From positions 7,882,001 through 7,946,000 of the forward strand of contig CM065389.1 in NCBI GenBank assembly GCA_033060915.1: a stretch of 64,000 nt of DNA, written 5' to 3'. A model generated the notes under the pieces. That model searched no databases and was not told the DNA's origin. It saw nothing but the letters and a program-made list of their open reading frames with translations. This document shows positions 46,938-58,169 of this stretch, in pieces; within the stretch, counting starts at the first letter, position 1; each line of letters begins with the position of its first letter. The DNA comes from Euryodendron excelsum (Eukaryota; Streptophyta; Magnoliopsida; Ericales; Pentaphylacaceae). A program made the position numbers and the translations under genes.

Positions 46938-49860
46938 TGCTTATGATCACCATTCTAACCACTGCCTCGTCTACACTTAATCTAAAGGAAGATTACGCCT
47001 AATCAAGAACCTTAGGGCAGGCATAGGAAACTCAAATTTCTTTTATGCTAACATTGCTTCATGCTTTATCTTATAGGTAAGGATCTTTTGTTGCATAGAA
47101 AGCAAGAATCTATAAGATGTGATGCAATGAAAACATGAATAACAATTGTAGAACGCAAGGATTTATCGTGGTTCGGTAGTCAGTGTGACTACCTACTTCC
47201 ACAGTGGTAAAGTTCTCTCTTATTTATCTGGATGAAAATTGTTACAACATATTAGGGTTACACAAATGTAAATGAAACCCTTATCCTTGATAAAATGACA
47301 AAATCCTCAAAACACCCATATTCACTGCCTCACTCATGCTCTGTGTTACCACAATACTCTAATACCTTAGCCATTTATGTTTTTAGAACACCATTTCGAA
47401 ACATGGTACTCTTGCATTCCAAAACGGTCAATTTGACGATCCAATGCAATCCCAAATTATTTTCTATTTATTTCTTTAAAGTTATCTAAGGAGGAAAAAA
47501 AATCAAATACAATGAATGAAAATTAGGGGAGAATGGAGTTTTGGCATGACAATATACAAAAAAGTGGTTCATAATACTCATAGAAATGTGCTTTTACATG
47601 ATCAATTTGTAAAAATATACTATTTTCTATTGGATGTCTAATTCTTAAAATAAAGTTGCTCTAGAAGTACTTTAAAAACTATGGGTGTAATTTATATAAG
47701 TGTACTCCTAGCGTATCATGATTCAGACTATGTGGCGTACGACATTCTCGTTCCATTCAATTTCCATGCATCGGAATAATCTACGTTTCAGGTAACATAG
47801 CTCATGCTCTTCTCACCATGCTCCCCCCATGAGCCCCATTGTTTTCCAGACTTAATGTCAACGATATGAGCCATAACTCTAATATCTTTCCTCCCTTCTT
47901 GCTCACTAGTATAAGGAGGAAATCATATATATATATATATATATAAATAAGTTGTGTTTGCCTATGTATTTTACCTCTCTCCTACGTGGCACTCTAAATA
48001 CTCTTATACTTTTAAAATGCCATGTCGCATGGGCAATTTGTTAGATAACTATTGAATTTTTTCGATTATTAAATTTACTTTATTAGTTTTGTAAGATATA
48101 TGTATATATAAGAAGTTAAGTCCTACTTAAAAAGTTATCAATCTCAACTTCAACCACCCATCTATATGTGTAAAGCAATGAAATCCTATCCAAAAAATTA
48201 CAATAGTAGAAAAGAACAAATCAAAATGTAGTTGAGTCTAATCCAAATAGTTACTATTAATAAAAATTAAATAAAATATTCATCCATCATGTGAGGTTGC
48301 TATACTTACAAGTTTTTTGCTTTTCTTCCGTCAACAATGTTGACACTTTAAAGAGTTTTAATACAAATTAGGGGTGTCAATTTTGAATTGTGGTCTTAAT
48401 TGTTTTAATTTTAAATTAATTACTAATAATATATCTATTGTAAATTTGAACAAGCCTTACTCCCGTGCATTGCACGGGTTGACACCTAGTTGAAATTCTG
48501 TATGCAATTGTGTGGTTAATGGAGGCTAAATGAGCTGGTGAGGGAGCCTTCTAGGAACTAAGTCACAACATGCATGAGCCTTACCCAATGGAACTTTGTC
48601 ACATAAGGAGAATTGACACAAGTATCCCCTCATGAAGATGACATGTGAACCAAGGCCCGTGAGGGAAATTAACGTGGAGGTGATGTGGTGCGAACAAGGC
48701 TTGCCACATTGGCCCATGTACCTACAAGTTGCTAAACAATAACGACAAGTAAAACTAAAAAATCAGCAACTAGTATAATACTACCAATGCAACAAACTAT
48801 CCTGGCGAAGTCAAGAAGTACATGCAGATCTGGTGATTGCCTAAGGTCAGTCAATTGCCTCCTGTAGTTTTCTACATTGTCTAGGCCTGACTGTCCACCC
48901 TTATTAATAGCATAACTTATATTTAAATGGCAGCTAAAAAGTGCCTTGCAGCAACTCCCTTAAATCAGCCAGCAATCAGAAAAAGAAGTTTATAACACTC
49001 CAGGACCAGCAGCACTGCAGTAGAAGATTGTTCAGCAGAAAATACTGTGTCCAAAGCTCTTTGGTTTTCTGTAGAGTCAGATTATGGGGCTGCAGTCCAA
49101 ACTGTAATTGCAAAGGATTCAGTAGAGCAGGAGAAAGTCCAATACTGTTGTGTGAACTGTTTCCCTAGAATTGGATAAACTACAGCACCTGAATATAGTT
49201 TTCCACTATCCATTTTCTCTTATTACCCTTCTTAATCTCATTCTCATCCACTCAACTCTTCTGCTGCCCAACAGGCCTCGTGTCTTATTGTCGCTCTAAA
49301 ACTATAACATAGAGGTACTCTGCATCACTAATAGCAATAAGCAATAACAAGGCCTCACACAAGCAACAAACTGGCCAGGTAAAACATGGGAATCTGATGA
49401 AGGAACATGACACAATCATACACGGGAAGACAAGCAAACCAAAATGATGGAACCCAAACAGGAAAAAATAATACTTGGATTATGATGGTAACCTCGAGCC
49501 TAAAATCGTGAAATTTACCTTTAACGCAAATAGTAGGTTGCACAACACTTAGGAGTGTTACATTTGTGCTCACCTTAGCAATGGAATCAATTCCATCAAT
49601 TATGATAACATGCAGGTCACTTTCAAGTCCTGAAAGAAAAGATTAAAATGGCCTCACTACTAAGTGCAAGAATATGTGAATTTAGAATGAATATGTGTAC
49701 TATGTATGTTTAGTACCATATCTGTTTCCATCCTTGATGGCTGCCTTAAAGAGTGACCTCATTCTCCTCAACGATGCACCTTGCAATTCATTCACAAAAT
49801 CAGATCCATTCATAAGCTGCATTAGTGGGAGAAGGGCATGATGTGTCAGAATAAGATTAA

Positions 49861-49911
<51 letters not shown>

Positions 49912-52900
49912 AAGGGCTCTTTTGCATTAAGAAACTTGCAAATGTTTCGTGCTATCAGGGTTTTTCCACAACCTGTTGGCCCATATAGTAGCATCCCTCT
50001 TACATGTCTCAAATTCAACCTAACACAATAATGTCAATAATAAATAATAATTTGATTTGATCGCGGGGGCAACATATCATATGCTAGATAAGCTGGCCCA
50101 CCTAACAAAGAGAAAGCCAACCAAGATTAGTTCAAATTCATGCAAGCATATGGAAGTAGAAGTTCAAATTCAAGGACCCAACAAGCTTCAGAAGTTCTGA
50201 TGACAATGAGTCTCGGGTATATTTATTGTGTGTTACAATCTCGAGTTAGAAGAATCCTCACCATGGATTCTTGCCCCTCGTGATAAGGAGGTGGAAACAA
50301 TTGACAACCTCATCTGGCTCCATGACATTGTGCCAAGAGTGTGATCTGCATGCTCTTTAGTTTTCACATTTTTGTGGGGACTACTGTCTATCTTGCAGCT
50401 AACCAAATGTGGCAAACATCTAATGGCATATGGTCAACAAGCATTTGGAATGTCCTAGTAAAGTTGACAACCTCATCTTGCTCCATGACATTGTGCCAAG
50501 AGTGTGATCAGCATGCTCTTAAGTTCTTACATTTTGTAGGGGACTACTGTCTATCTTGCAGCTAACCAAAGGTGGCAAACATCTAATGGATATGTTTAAC
50601 AAGCATTTGGAATCTAGTAGAGTTAGTAGCAGTAGCTGGCACATTTGGAAGGCATATAATAGAACATCGTTCCAAGGCGCAAGCTGGAGAATTAGAACTA
50701 AGTACCATGGCAGAGCTAAGGCACATTCAAATAACATATGAATGGCACTTAGGAGACAGAAAAACAAGAGCAAAGTGCTAACAGCAAAGAAAGTTACTTC
50801 AAATTTCTTTAAAGCCTGGTGCTTCAGGGCTAAAAAAGAAATTTTTAATATGCAAACTAACCAGAGGAGTGGAAGAATTCAGGTGATAAAATAACTATCT
50901 TAAAGGTGGACATGGGTTGGATCAAGTCATTTTTTTTTTTTCTTCAGGAAAAGGGGAATTTTTATTTATTTCCTGCGATCATTAAATTGTACAAACACGA
51001 GGGCTAGAGCCCCCATACAAGTCTCATACCAGAAGATGATACAAAAACAGAGAGGGGTGAACTTTCTGTAGTACTGCATTTGTTTGACACCAACCTGACT
51101 CCTTTGGCTATGAAGGCATAACCCAAACTAAACCTGTTTGAAATCACATAAATTTCAACCTAGCCGTTTAACCACTTTATTCTTTTATTATATTTTAGCA
51201 TTTTTTTTACACAAATAATGAAATTTAATTAACAAAATTGGTCTCATTATTTAGATTTATTGAAAATAATTACGATGTTAGCTAGCATTCATGCCATTGA
51301 GTAATCATAACTTGATAAAATAATACATTAAAAGCAAACTTAATAACTAAAAATGGCTTGATGCTATAAAAATATTAATTTTATTTAAATTATAGTGTAT
51401 AATGGCTTGTCAGGTTTGGAGAGTCAACCCAACCCCAACCTATTTAAAATGTTAGACAGAAAATCCATCCAAAATAATGTGGCAATGGCAATTTTGAAAT
51501 AGAGAGCCACTTTGACGAAGTTCAATCAGATCAGTGTACACAAAAATTCAGTATTATTTTTCTATTTTGGATAACACTACTCATTGTTGAACCCAAAAGC
51601 AATACATTTATAGAAAACGAGACTTGTCATGAAAAATTTTCATGAACTGTATCATGAAATACTTTTATAAATTTGCCTAGCTTCATCCCACCAAATAACC
51701 TATCGATTGAAAGGAGAAATATTAAATTAGGGATCTACCAAAAGGAAACAACTGTTCAAATTAAAAAAGAGTCAAATGATACCTCTTTGCTTCAGCAGGA
51801 GACACCATCCGTGAGCCAAATGCTTGATGCAATATTTGAACAAATTGCGATCTCATACCTCCAATACCAAGAGAGATCAGCTCTTCTTCTAGTAATTCCA
51901 TATTGAAGCCTTCCCTAAGTACGCTTTTAAATGTTTTTGCTCCATGGATTATGGTACGCTGATCAAATCCATAATAACTTATTATTTCTTCACTTTTAGA
52001 TAGATATTAACCATGTTGCTATTTCACAAACAGACTCACAAATAGATACATATGTCCCCTTCATAGATATAGAATTCTGTGCATAATGTTAAGAGTTGTT
52101 AAAAGTTATATTGGTCTTTTGTCAGTATATCAATTGATATATATAGTTAGAGGAGTAATTAACAAACCCTACACTTTTCTCTCTAATCTCTCTTCCTCCC
52201 ACTCTATCTCCTTCTCATCATCAAGCCTAATTAAGATGGTATTAGAGCAGGTTATTATGGTTTATTTTATTCCAAACCAAAAATTCCTTTATTTCATTGT
52301 GTTTTCTTCTCTATTTATTTTCTCCTTTTATTCACTGATACTTAGTCCTGTATACCAATCCTTATATGAAACCAGTAGGCAAACGCTATTATTTTCGTTG
52401 AGCTAGTACACAAAGCAATGACAACAACTGGAAACTGTTCAACTGATTGTGTACCTTTGGATTGTTTATTGTGGCTAGTTATCGAACTAGATTTTGTAGC
52501 TGCTGGAAGTGATGATGATGCCCATGGAGTAGCAAGTCTGCATGTGGATTTGTTCAATGATTTTCTTTGTTTTCATTGTTGCTCAATCTACGTAGTACTC
52601 TAGAATGGTGTTTCATTGTGTGCAAGTTGTGAGCCACACTACTGTACTCATGGTGGCAGTACCACCCATAATGTAGATCATTGTTGGATTGTGCATGGCA
52701 CGTCTTCAGGCTCGGCTCATCAGGAATCATATCATAAGGATGTCCCTTTTTCATCTACTACTTCACATATTTCTAGCCACCTCCTGATTCAGGTATGGTT
52801 AATATTCCCTGAGATGAGTATGTAGGCTTGCCTCAGAACAGGCTACATCTTCTTCTTCTTCCTCGGCTACTTTGCCCTGTCAATTATTGCATCTACTTTT

Positions 52901-55900
52901 CTGTTGTCATCATCTTGTAGTCCTCGGATTATGAACTCTGGACCAACTAATCATACGTCTGGTTCCTCAAATGCCTTGTCTAATTATCAATCTTCTCTTT
53001 TCCACGCCTACGGTTACTCTTGCTAATGGTACTCTACCAGCGTGTTATGCCTAGAGAACACTCATATGACTTGACTATTCTCAAGAAACTAAGAAGTGTA
53101 TTCATTGATTGTTCTTAGTTCATCTATGAATCATCATTCTCGTATGACTTGATTATTCTCAATGGAAGCTCACTCTAAGTTGTTGACCATTTTGCAAACT
53201 ATTTACGCAAAGATTAAAACTTGATTTGATTTGTCATTCATATTTTGTACTCAGAAAATGCCAAAGAATAAGAGTTTGATCCCTTTACGTTTTTGAAAAA
53301 TGCATTATTCATCAACCATCTTGTGTTCATACATCACAATAAAATCGTGTTGCTGAGCATAAGAATTGTCATTTGTTGGAAGTAACTCCAACTCTTTTGT
53401 TCCCTATGCATGTTGCCAAACATTTTTGGGGTGATGCTGTCTTACAACTTGTTATCTCATTAATCACATGCCATCTTCTATATTAAGCGGAGCATGCCCA
53501 TTTTTGATTTTGTTTCCTCGTTTTGATCGATTTCTATGTCTCCTTGTGCCTTTGGTTATGTGTGCTATGCTCATAATTTTGGTCCTGGTTTTGATAAACT
53601 TGATCCTCGTGCCACGTAGTTTTGTTTGGGAATATTCCCAAACTTAGAAAGGGTATCCGTGATCCAATCCTACTCTAAAACAATATTTACTATCATTCAT
53701 GTCGCCTTTTGAGTCTATTCCATTTTTTCTTGATATCTATTCTTCCATTGTTCTTATGTTTGAGCTATCATCTCCTTCTGTTCCACTTCCTATGTTGGAT
53801 CCTTCATCCTTAAGATTATGTTTCTCCTTTATCCTTAGATTTTGTTCCTCATCCATCACGATGCTCTGCTCCTTTACCACCTAGTGACCCAATATAGGTT
53901 TATTCTCCTCGCAAGAGACCATCGTCTGCAGTGCCTCCTTCATCTTCCTCAATGGCTTGTGATTCTACATCTCAAGTAGAGCCTGACTCTTTACCTATTG
54001 CTCTTCATAAATGTAAACACTCTTGTGTTCTTTATCTTCTTCATTTTCTTGTTTTACTTCCCACTTATCTATTATTTACATTCCTAACATTGTTCAGGAT
54101 GGTTTATATAATTTTCTTTAAGTCATGCTTTATCTAACCCGGGATGGAAAAACCAATGCAAGTAGAGATGGATGTTTCACATTATAATATGGTACTTGGA
54201 ACGTTGTTTCACTTGCCTCTTGATAAAAAGACTGTTGGTTGCTGCTAGGTATATACCTTAAAGTTTAACCATAATGGTTTTGTTAAACATTTGAAATCCC
54301 ACAAGATGGATAAGGGAAACCTATGGTGTTAATTACGACAAGACCTTTTCTCCTATAGCCAAAATCTCATCTGTTTGCATTTTAGTCTCTTTGACAATTA
54401 ATATGGATTGGCCCTTGTTTCACTTTCACGTTAAAAATCCCTTCTTACATGGTGACTTAGCCGATGAAGTCTACATGGAGCAGCATCCTCCTGGTTTCAT
54501 TACTAAGGGGGTGTATTGTTAGCAAGCTTACAAGTTGACAAAGGCATTGTATGGTTTAAAAGAGTCTTTGAAAGAATTTTTTGGAAAATTTTCTTGGGCA
54601 ATACTTATTTTGGTCTCCGTAGGTGCCACACAAAGTATTTCACCAACACATAAATTTGGACGCTATTATCCTTGTGGCAAATGTTGATGAGATTGTAATG
54701 ACTGGAAGTAATTTTTGATAGAATTGCCGAGTTGAAACAATTTCTGAGCATCGGTTTCACAAGAAGGATTTGGGAAACTTTCGATACTTATTAATATTGA
54801 AGTTGCTGGATCTAAGATGGAATCAGTTTATCACAGAGGAAGTATGTCATAAATTTATTCGAAGAATGAATTTATTGGGTGGTTGACCTGTTTATAACCT
54901 AATGGTCAAACTTAGAGTGCATAAAAGAGAGTCATTTGGAGATCCAGGGAGATATTGTCCCTTAGTTGGGAAACTAAATTGTCTTCTTGTTACCCGACAT
55001 GATAGATTACGTGTAATTAGTGTGGCGAGTCATTGGAGTGCATGAGGGAGAGTCATTTGGAGATCCAGGGAGACATTGTACCTTAGTTGGGATAAACTGT
55101 CTTTTTATTACCCGACCTGATATATTATATACAATTAATTCAGTGAGTCAATTTATGGAAGCTCCTCAAGTACCACATTGGGACGTTGTTGTTCGATTTA
55201 TGTGATATCTTAAGTGAGCTCTAGGTCTTTGGATTGTTGTATAAGTAAAATGGACATCGTAAGGTGGAAGATTTCACATATTTTCTGAGGGGGTAATCTG
55301 GCTACATGGAAGAGAAAGAACCAGAATGTGGTAGTAAGATCCAGTGCAGAGACAGAGCACAAAACAATGGCACATACTTCTACTGAGTTAACTTGGTGGC
55401 AACACTTCATCCAGGACATTGATTTTCCAGCTCAAAATCCAGTTTAAGTTGTTTTGTGATAATCAGGCAACATTTCACATAGCTTTTAATCTGCTGCTTC
55501 ATGAATAGACTACGCGTATTGAAATTGATTGTCACTTTGTTGGAGACAAAATTTAAATGGAATAATAACTACAAAGTTTGTTGAGTTTGAGGATCAATGG
55601 GTTGATTTTTCACTAAGTCACTAACTGTAATCGTAGTTATAATATTTGTTCCAAGTTGGAATTATATGACATGTATATTCTCCAACTTGCAGGGTTTAGA
55701 GTTGTCAAAGAATATAATGTTCTTTGTCATTGTAACAATTGATGTATATGTATATGTGTGTGTGTATAGTTAAAATGACAAAACCATACGCATTTCTATT
55801 TAATCTCTCTTCCCCTCTCTCTCTCCCCTTCTCACCATAGACCCCAAGTTCCCAACTAACACATACATACAAATAAAGACACATAAAATATAGACAAATG

Positions 55901-56394
55901 CATTTAGTAAATGTGCATTTATTACCAGCGATTGTGGGATCTCAACTATCACTTTTGTATGCTGACAGATTATCCCTTGCTTTAGGGTCAGGGATTTCCT
56001 CTCCTTATTGTCACGAGGAGAAGCTTCCACTACACTGCAAGCAAATGAGCTTCCCTTATATGAAAACACCACCCTTTGGCATTCAGTAAAAACCTACACA
56101 ACCAGAAGTGCTCAATTGTGTACGGTGAGTGGGGCAATTAATCGATAACTTTTTGTCCAAAATAAAAACCTGTTGATGGAATGTCTTTCCAAATTCTCTC
56201 TCTAGGCTAGAAGCCATTATCTGGTGAAGAATAAAAGTTGATTAGTGCTAACTATATTTCAGAGCTAACTAAATTCACTATAAATAATGACTTGACAATA
56301 GTATACACTTTGGGTTGGAGTTGGACTTTCAGAGAGCAATTCCACCTTGATTCTCAGTACAGCCAAGTCAAAGGCATTATAGGGTGGGACAAAC
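44078..56394 (-). CDS. NSF-related AAA protein: N-domain (partial) + degenerate D1 + novel coiled-coil tail
   Basis: Fifteen exons, all with GT-AG borders: 56307-56394, 56170-56220, 55926-56093, 51783-51958, 49911-50019, 49717-49816, 49574-49629, 46782-46844, 46619-46701, 46273-46406, 46001-46184, 44730-44748, 44441-44557, 44229-44342, 44078-44149. Phases match at every junction, and the 510 codons have no stop until TAA at 44078. The first eleven exons align end to end with plant NSF from the middle of the N-domain to the end of D1. NSF is the cytosolic hexamer that disassembles SNAREs with alpha-SNAP. NSF's D2 is absent. The tail is coiled coil. The first exon seen starts inside a codon, so at least one upstream exon (about 80 residues) was not found. 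Role: unknown; nucleotide binding and SNAP/SNARE contact are plausible, full ATPase action is not. Confidence 0.8.
44880..45345 (-). repeat. Intron k-l segment shared with the pseudogene copy (23600-24862)
   Basis: Conserved between the two copies at a level similar to the exons, including a 100-bp stretch around 45100-45200 with weak splice-like borders. I could not choose a reading frame supported in both copies (they differ by a 1-bp indel), so I leave it as intron. Confidence 0.5.
46001..46844 (-). CDS. Second half of D1 (exons h-k): sensor-1 changed, Arg fingers kept
   Basis: Exon h (46782-46844): [20 protein letters not shown]. Exon i (46619-46701): [20 protein letters not shown], where NSF has [20 protein letters not shown]; the sensor-1 Asn aligns with Asp. 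DEALLR then runs into exon j's NGR, so both Arg-finger candidates of NSF's LLRPGR are kept although Pro is Asn. Exon j (46273-46406): [20 protein letters not shown]. Exon k (46001-46184): [18 protein letters not shown] and [14 protein letters not shown], the helical lid of D1. Exon k ends in AG, completed by the G of the microexon. Confidence 0.85.
46896..46934. repeat. (CT)n microsatellite in intron
   Basis: About 19 CT repeats just upstream of exon h. Confidence 0.95.
47923..48489 (+). mobile_element. Helitron-like non-autonomous insertion, 567 bp
   Basis: The 3' end has the hairpin CCCGTGCATTGCACGGG (48462-48478; 7-bp stem) followed after 7 bases by CTAG and a target T (48486-48490), the hallmark of plant Helitrons. 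The 5' end is placed at TC after A (47922/47923), before the (AT)n run; CTCTCCTACGTGGC and ATGCCATGTCGCA inside are also common in such elements. No coding sequence. It lies in the 2.7-kb intron between exons g and h. The 3' end is firm, the 5' end inferred. Confidence 0.7.
49574..51958 (-). CDS. Linker and first half of D1 (exons d-g): Walker A intact, Walker B Glu lost
   Basis: Exon d (51783-51958) has the NSF linker, [20 protein letters not shown] ~ ESLGIGGLSAEFADIFRR. Exon e (49911-50019) carries [20 protein letters not shown], a complete P-loop (49959-49982). Exon f (49717-49816) reads [20 protein letters not shown]; the pore loop FVGE of NSF is replaced by LQGA. Exon g (49574-49629) gives [16 protein letters not shown], where NSF has VIIFDEIDAICK; the hydrolysis Glu (E329 in animal NSF) is Gly (GGA at 49592-49594). 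Exon e's donor is GTCTCT, fused to a (GA)n run. Confidence 0.8.
49865..49909. repeat. (GA)n microsatellite abutting a splice donor
   Basis: The + strand GA run means that on the gene's strand the intron starts GTCTCTCTCT immediately after exon e. Confidence 0.9.
50301..50625. repeat. 163-bp tandem duplication in intron d-e
   Basis: Units 50301-50463 and 50464-50625 share TTGACAACCTCATCT-GCTCC, GACATTGTGCCAAGAGTGTG and GGGGACTACTGTCTATCTTG. No coding function was recognised. Confidence 0.85.
50930..51960. other. Non-coding part of intron d-e up to exon d
   Basis: A T-run at 50930-50941 followed by a GC-richer 150 bp could be the tail of an old minus-strand retroposon. The remainder is AT-rich. 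Exon d occupies 51783-51958. Confidence 0.35.
52087..55850 (+). mobile_element. Decayed Ty1/copia element, plus strand, in intron c-d
   Basis: A left LTR (from TGTTAAGAGTTGTTAAAAGT at 52087 to about 52235) resembles the right one (from TTTAGAGTTGTCAAAG at about 55695 to about 55850); both end in TCTCTCTTCC-rich sequence. TGGTATTAGAGC at 52237-52248 is a near-canonical PBS. Scraps of pol appear in order: RT at about 54300-54560 ([44 protein letters not shown]), the later RT/RNase H repeat at 54900-55200, and RNase H near 55330 ([20 protein letters not shown]). Stops occur throughout. It lies antisense to the host gene. Confidence 0.7.
52237..52248 (+). other. Primer-binding site of the decayed copia element
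   Basis: TGGTATTAGAGC, one mismatch from TGGTATCAGAGC. Confidence 0.7.
55926..56394 (-). CDS. N-domain exons of the NSF-like gene (exons a-c)
   Basis: Exon a (56307-56394) begins with one base completing an Arg codon and reads [20 protein letters not shown], matching NSF FVPPEEFDLAML. Exon b (56170-56220) gives [17 protein letters not shown]. Exon c (55926-56093) starts [20 protein letters not shown] and ends VIVEIPQSL, matching the second N-domain lobe (NSF QRVTFEYHG). In NSF this domain binds alpha-SNAP. Identity is low to moderate, but the alignment is free of gaps across three exon borders, which supports the model. Confidence 0.75.
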
Positions 56395-57410
56395 CTAAAA
56401 TATTCAATTATAATACATTCTTTTAGATGTCAGTATTTAGGCATCATCTCACAAACAATAAAGTGAAAATGCTTAGTTAATAGCTGCTCAATGCTTTTTT
56501 GAACTTAACTTTTTGGAGCAACCAAAGACAGTCATATTATTGACATCCTTGTGCAAGGGAGACTTAAGATAGGAATCTTTAACATCCAATCCATCCATAA
56601 GCTTAAACAAACAACCACAACCACAAGCTATCAACCTGCACAAGGGAAAATAATTATTCTGTACAAAAAATTTAAGAAAGAACGCACTCATGCATATGGG
56701 TAGTTTTTGGAAATTTCATGGACTTCAGATACCCCTCAAAGCACCATTGGCCTCATGTAGGAGAAAAGCAAAACTATAAAACAGTTGTCGTTATCAATCA
56801 TCCAGTCAAAAGAGTAGACATGCTTAAACCTACAGTACCCAGAAGATAATGTTGTGGAGCTCCACCCTATAATCTAAATGTTAGCCCCAACCCTTACTTG
56901 CATGTCAGTGACATGCCCTCCATAAATTTCCAGCGGGACCATTTAGCTAACCACAGAAATTTAAGGACTATTTCTTATACTTGATCAGAGAGACTCCATT
57001 TAAGTAGTGAGAGACAGACAGATAGCACGCACGCAAGCATAATCACACATAGAGATAAACTGTAGAACTGAACGAAAAGAAAACACGAAGAGGGAACAAT
57101 TCAAGGGTATTAATAAAATGAATTGACTATAGATTCCAAGTAATACTGTTCAAGCTGGAAATATGAGAATACAAACTTGTGGGAAATTTTGTAGAGAACA
57201 AGGAAGATTTCTGAACTAACAAAAAATAGAAACTCAAAGCAAAGCCTTGTTAAATAAACAAGTCAGTTTACAATCAAACAAATTAGTAATTTAAGTGAGG
57301 CTCTGTAATAATGTCAAACAAAGATGTCAATACTCAAAACACAAACTGTTTTCACAGATTGGCTTGTTTAAAGCTTACTTTTAATCTGATTTATGAACAG
57401 GGGTGTGTGT

Positions 57411-57411
<1 letters not shown>
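56395..57411. other. Upstream intron / unassigned region of the NSF-like gene
   Basis: The missing N-terminal exon(s) should lie from here rightward. A 67-codon minus frame at 56488-56691 follows a CTTGTGCAG acceptor (LIACGCGCLFKLMDGLDVKD...), but it does not resemble NSF and I do not call it. Confidence 0.4.

Positions 57412-57443
<32 letters not shown>
57412..57443. repeat. (GA)n microsatellite
   Basis: About 16 GA repeats. Confidence 0.95.
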
Positions 57444-57447
<4 letters not shown>

Positions 57448-58169
57448 AAAGACATTGGCACTGTGTGGATGGACTCAAGTTGCATTTATATGTACAAAGG
57501 AATACCCAAATTGTTAACTTATCAAAGAAGGAAAGAAAAAAAGAGGAATTCACACACAGAGTTTGCACCCTCATAACTGTCAAGTTTGTGTAATTCCCAA
57601 ACTTTAGATACAGGGAAATAGCTAAATACTCAGCAAGAACCAAAAAAGGTTAAACTTTCTTTCCACGGTACACTATGGCTTTTTATTTTTTTAATAAGTA
57701 ATCGAAAACTAGCATTAATAGCATCAAGGGGATGCATACCAGTTACAAAAGGACCAAAACAAAAATATAGGTCCGTGTGTCGTTCCACACACTCCTTACA
57801 GCTCCATATTCTCTGCAAAATCCAGAAACTTTCTTAGGTCAGGATTAACCTTCCTTGGGAGCCAACTATACAAAATAGACACACAAACACAGTTTGCTCA
57901 ACCCATTGGAGAGATCTTTATGTACTCCCCAAATAAGCAACTCAAACAAAATGGAATGACACGCCACACCTTTCTTCTTCTCTTCTCCATCTGAGTTCCC
58001 CACCAACTATGCAAAGCCACCTTCACCTCCCATGGGAAAGCCCACAACATCCTGAAGACTGTCAGAATAAGCAACCCGAAACTCCCTAACCACTGCAGAA
58101 TGAAGAAACAAATGAGAAACCAATTCCCCATCTTACTTGCATAAGCAGCACCAGTTCAGCATCACTATG

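Noticed and set aside
56488..56691. 67-codon minus frame after a good acceptor, as a possible N-terminal NSF exon
   Set aside because: The residues do not align with any part of the NSF N-domain, and the frame ends in a stop before exon a.
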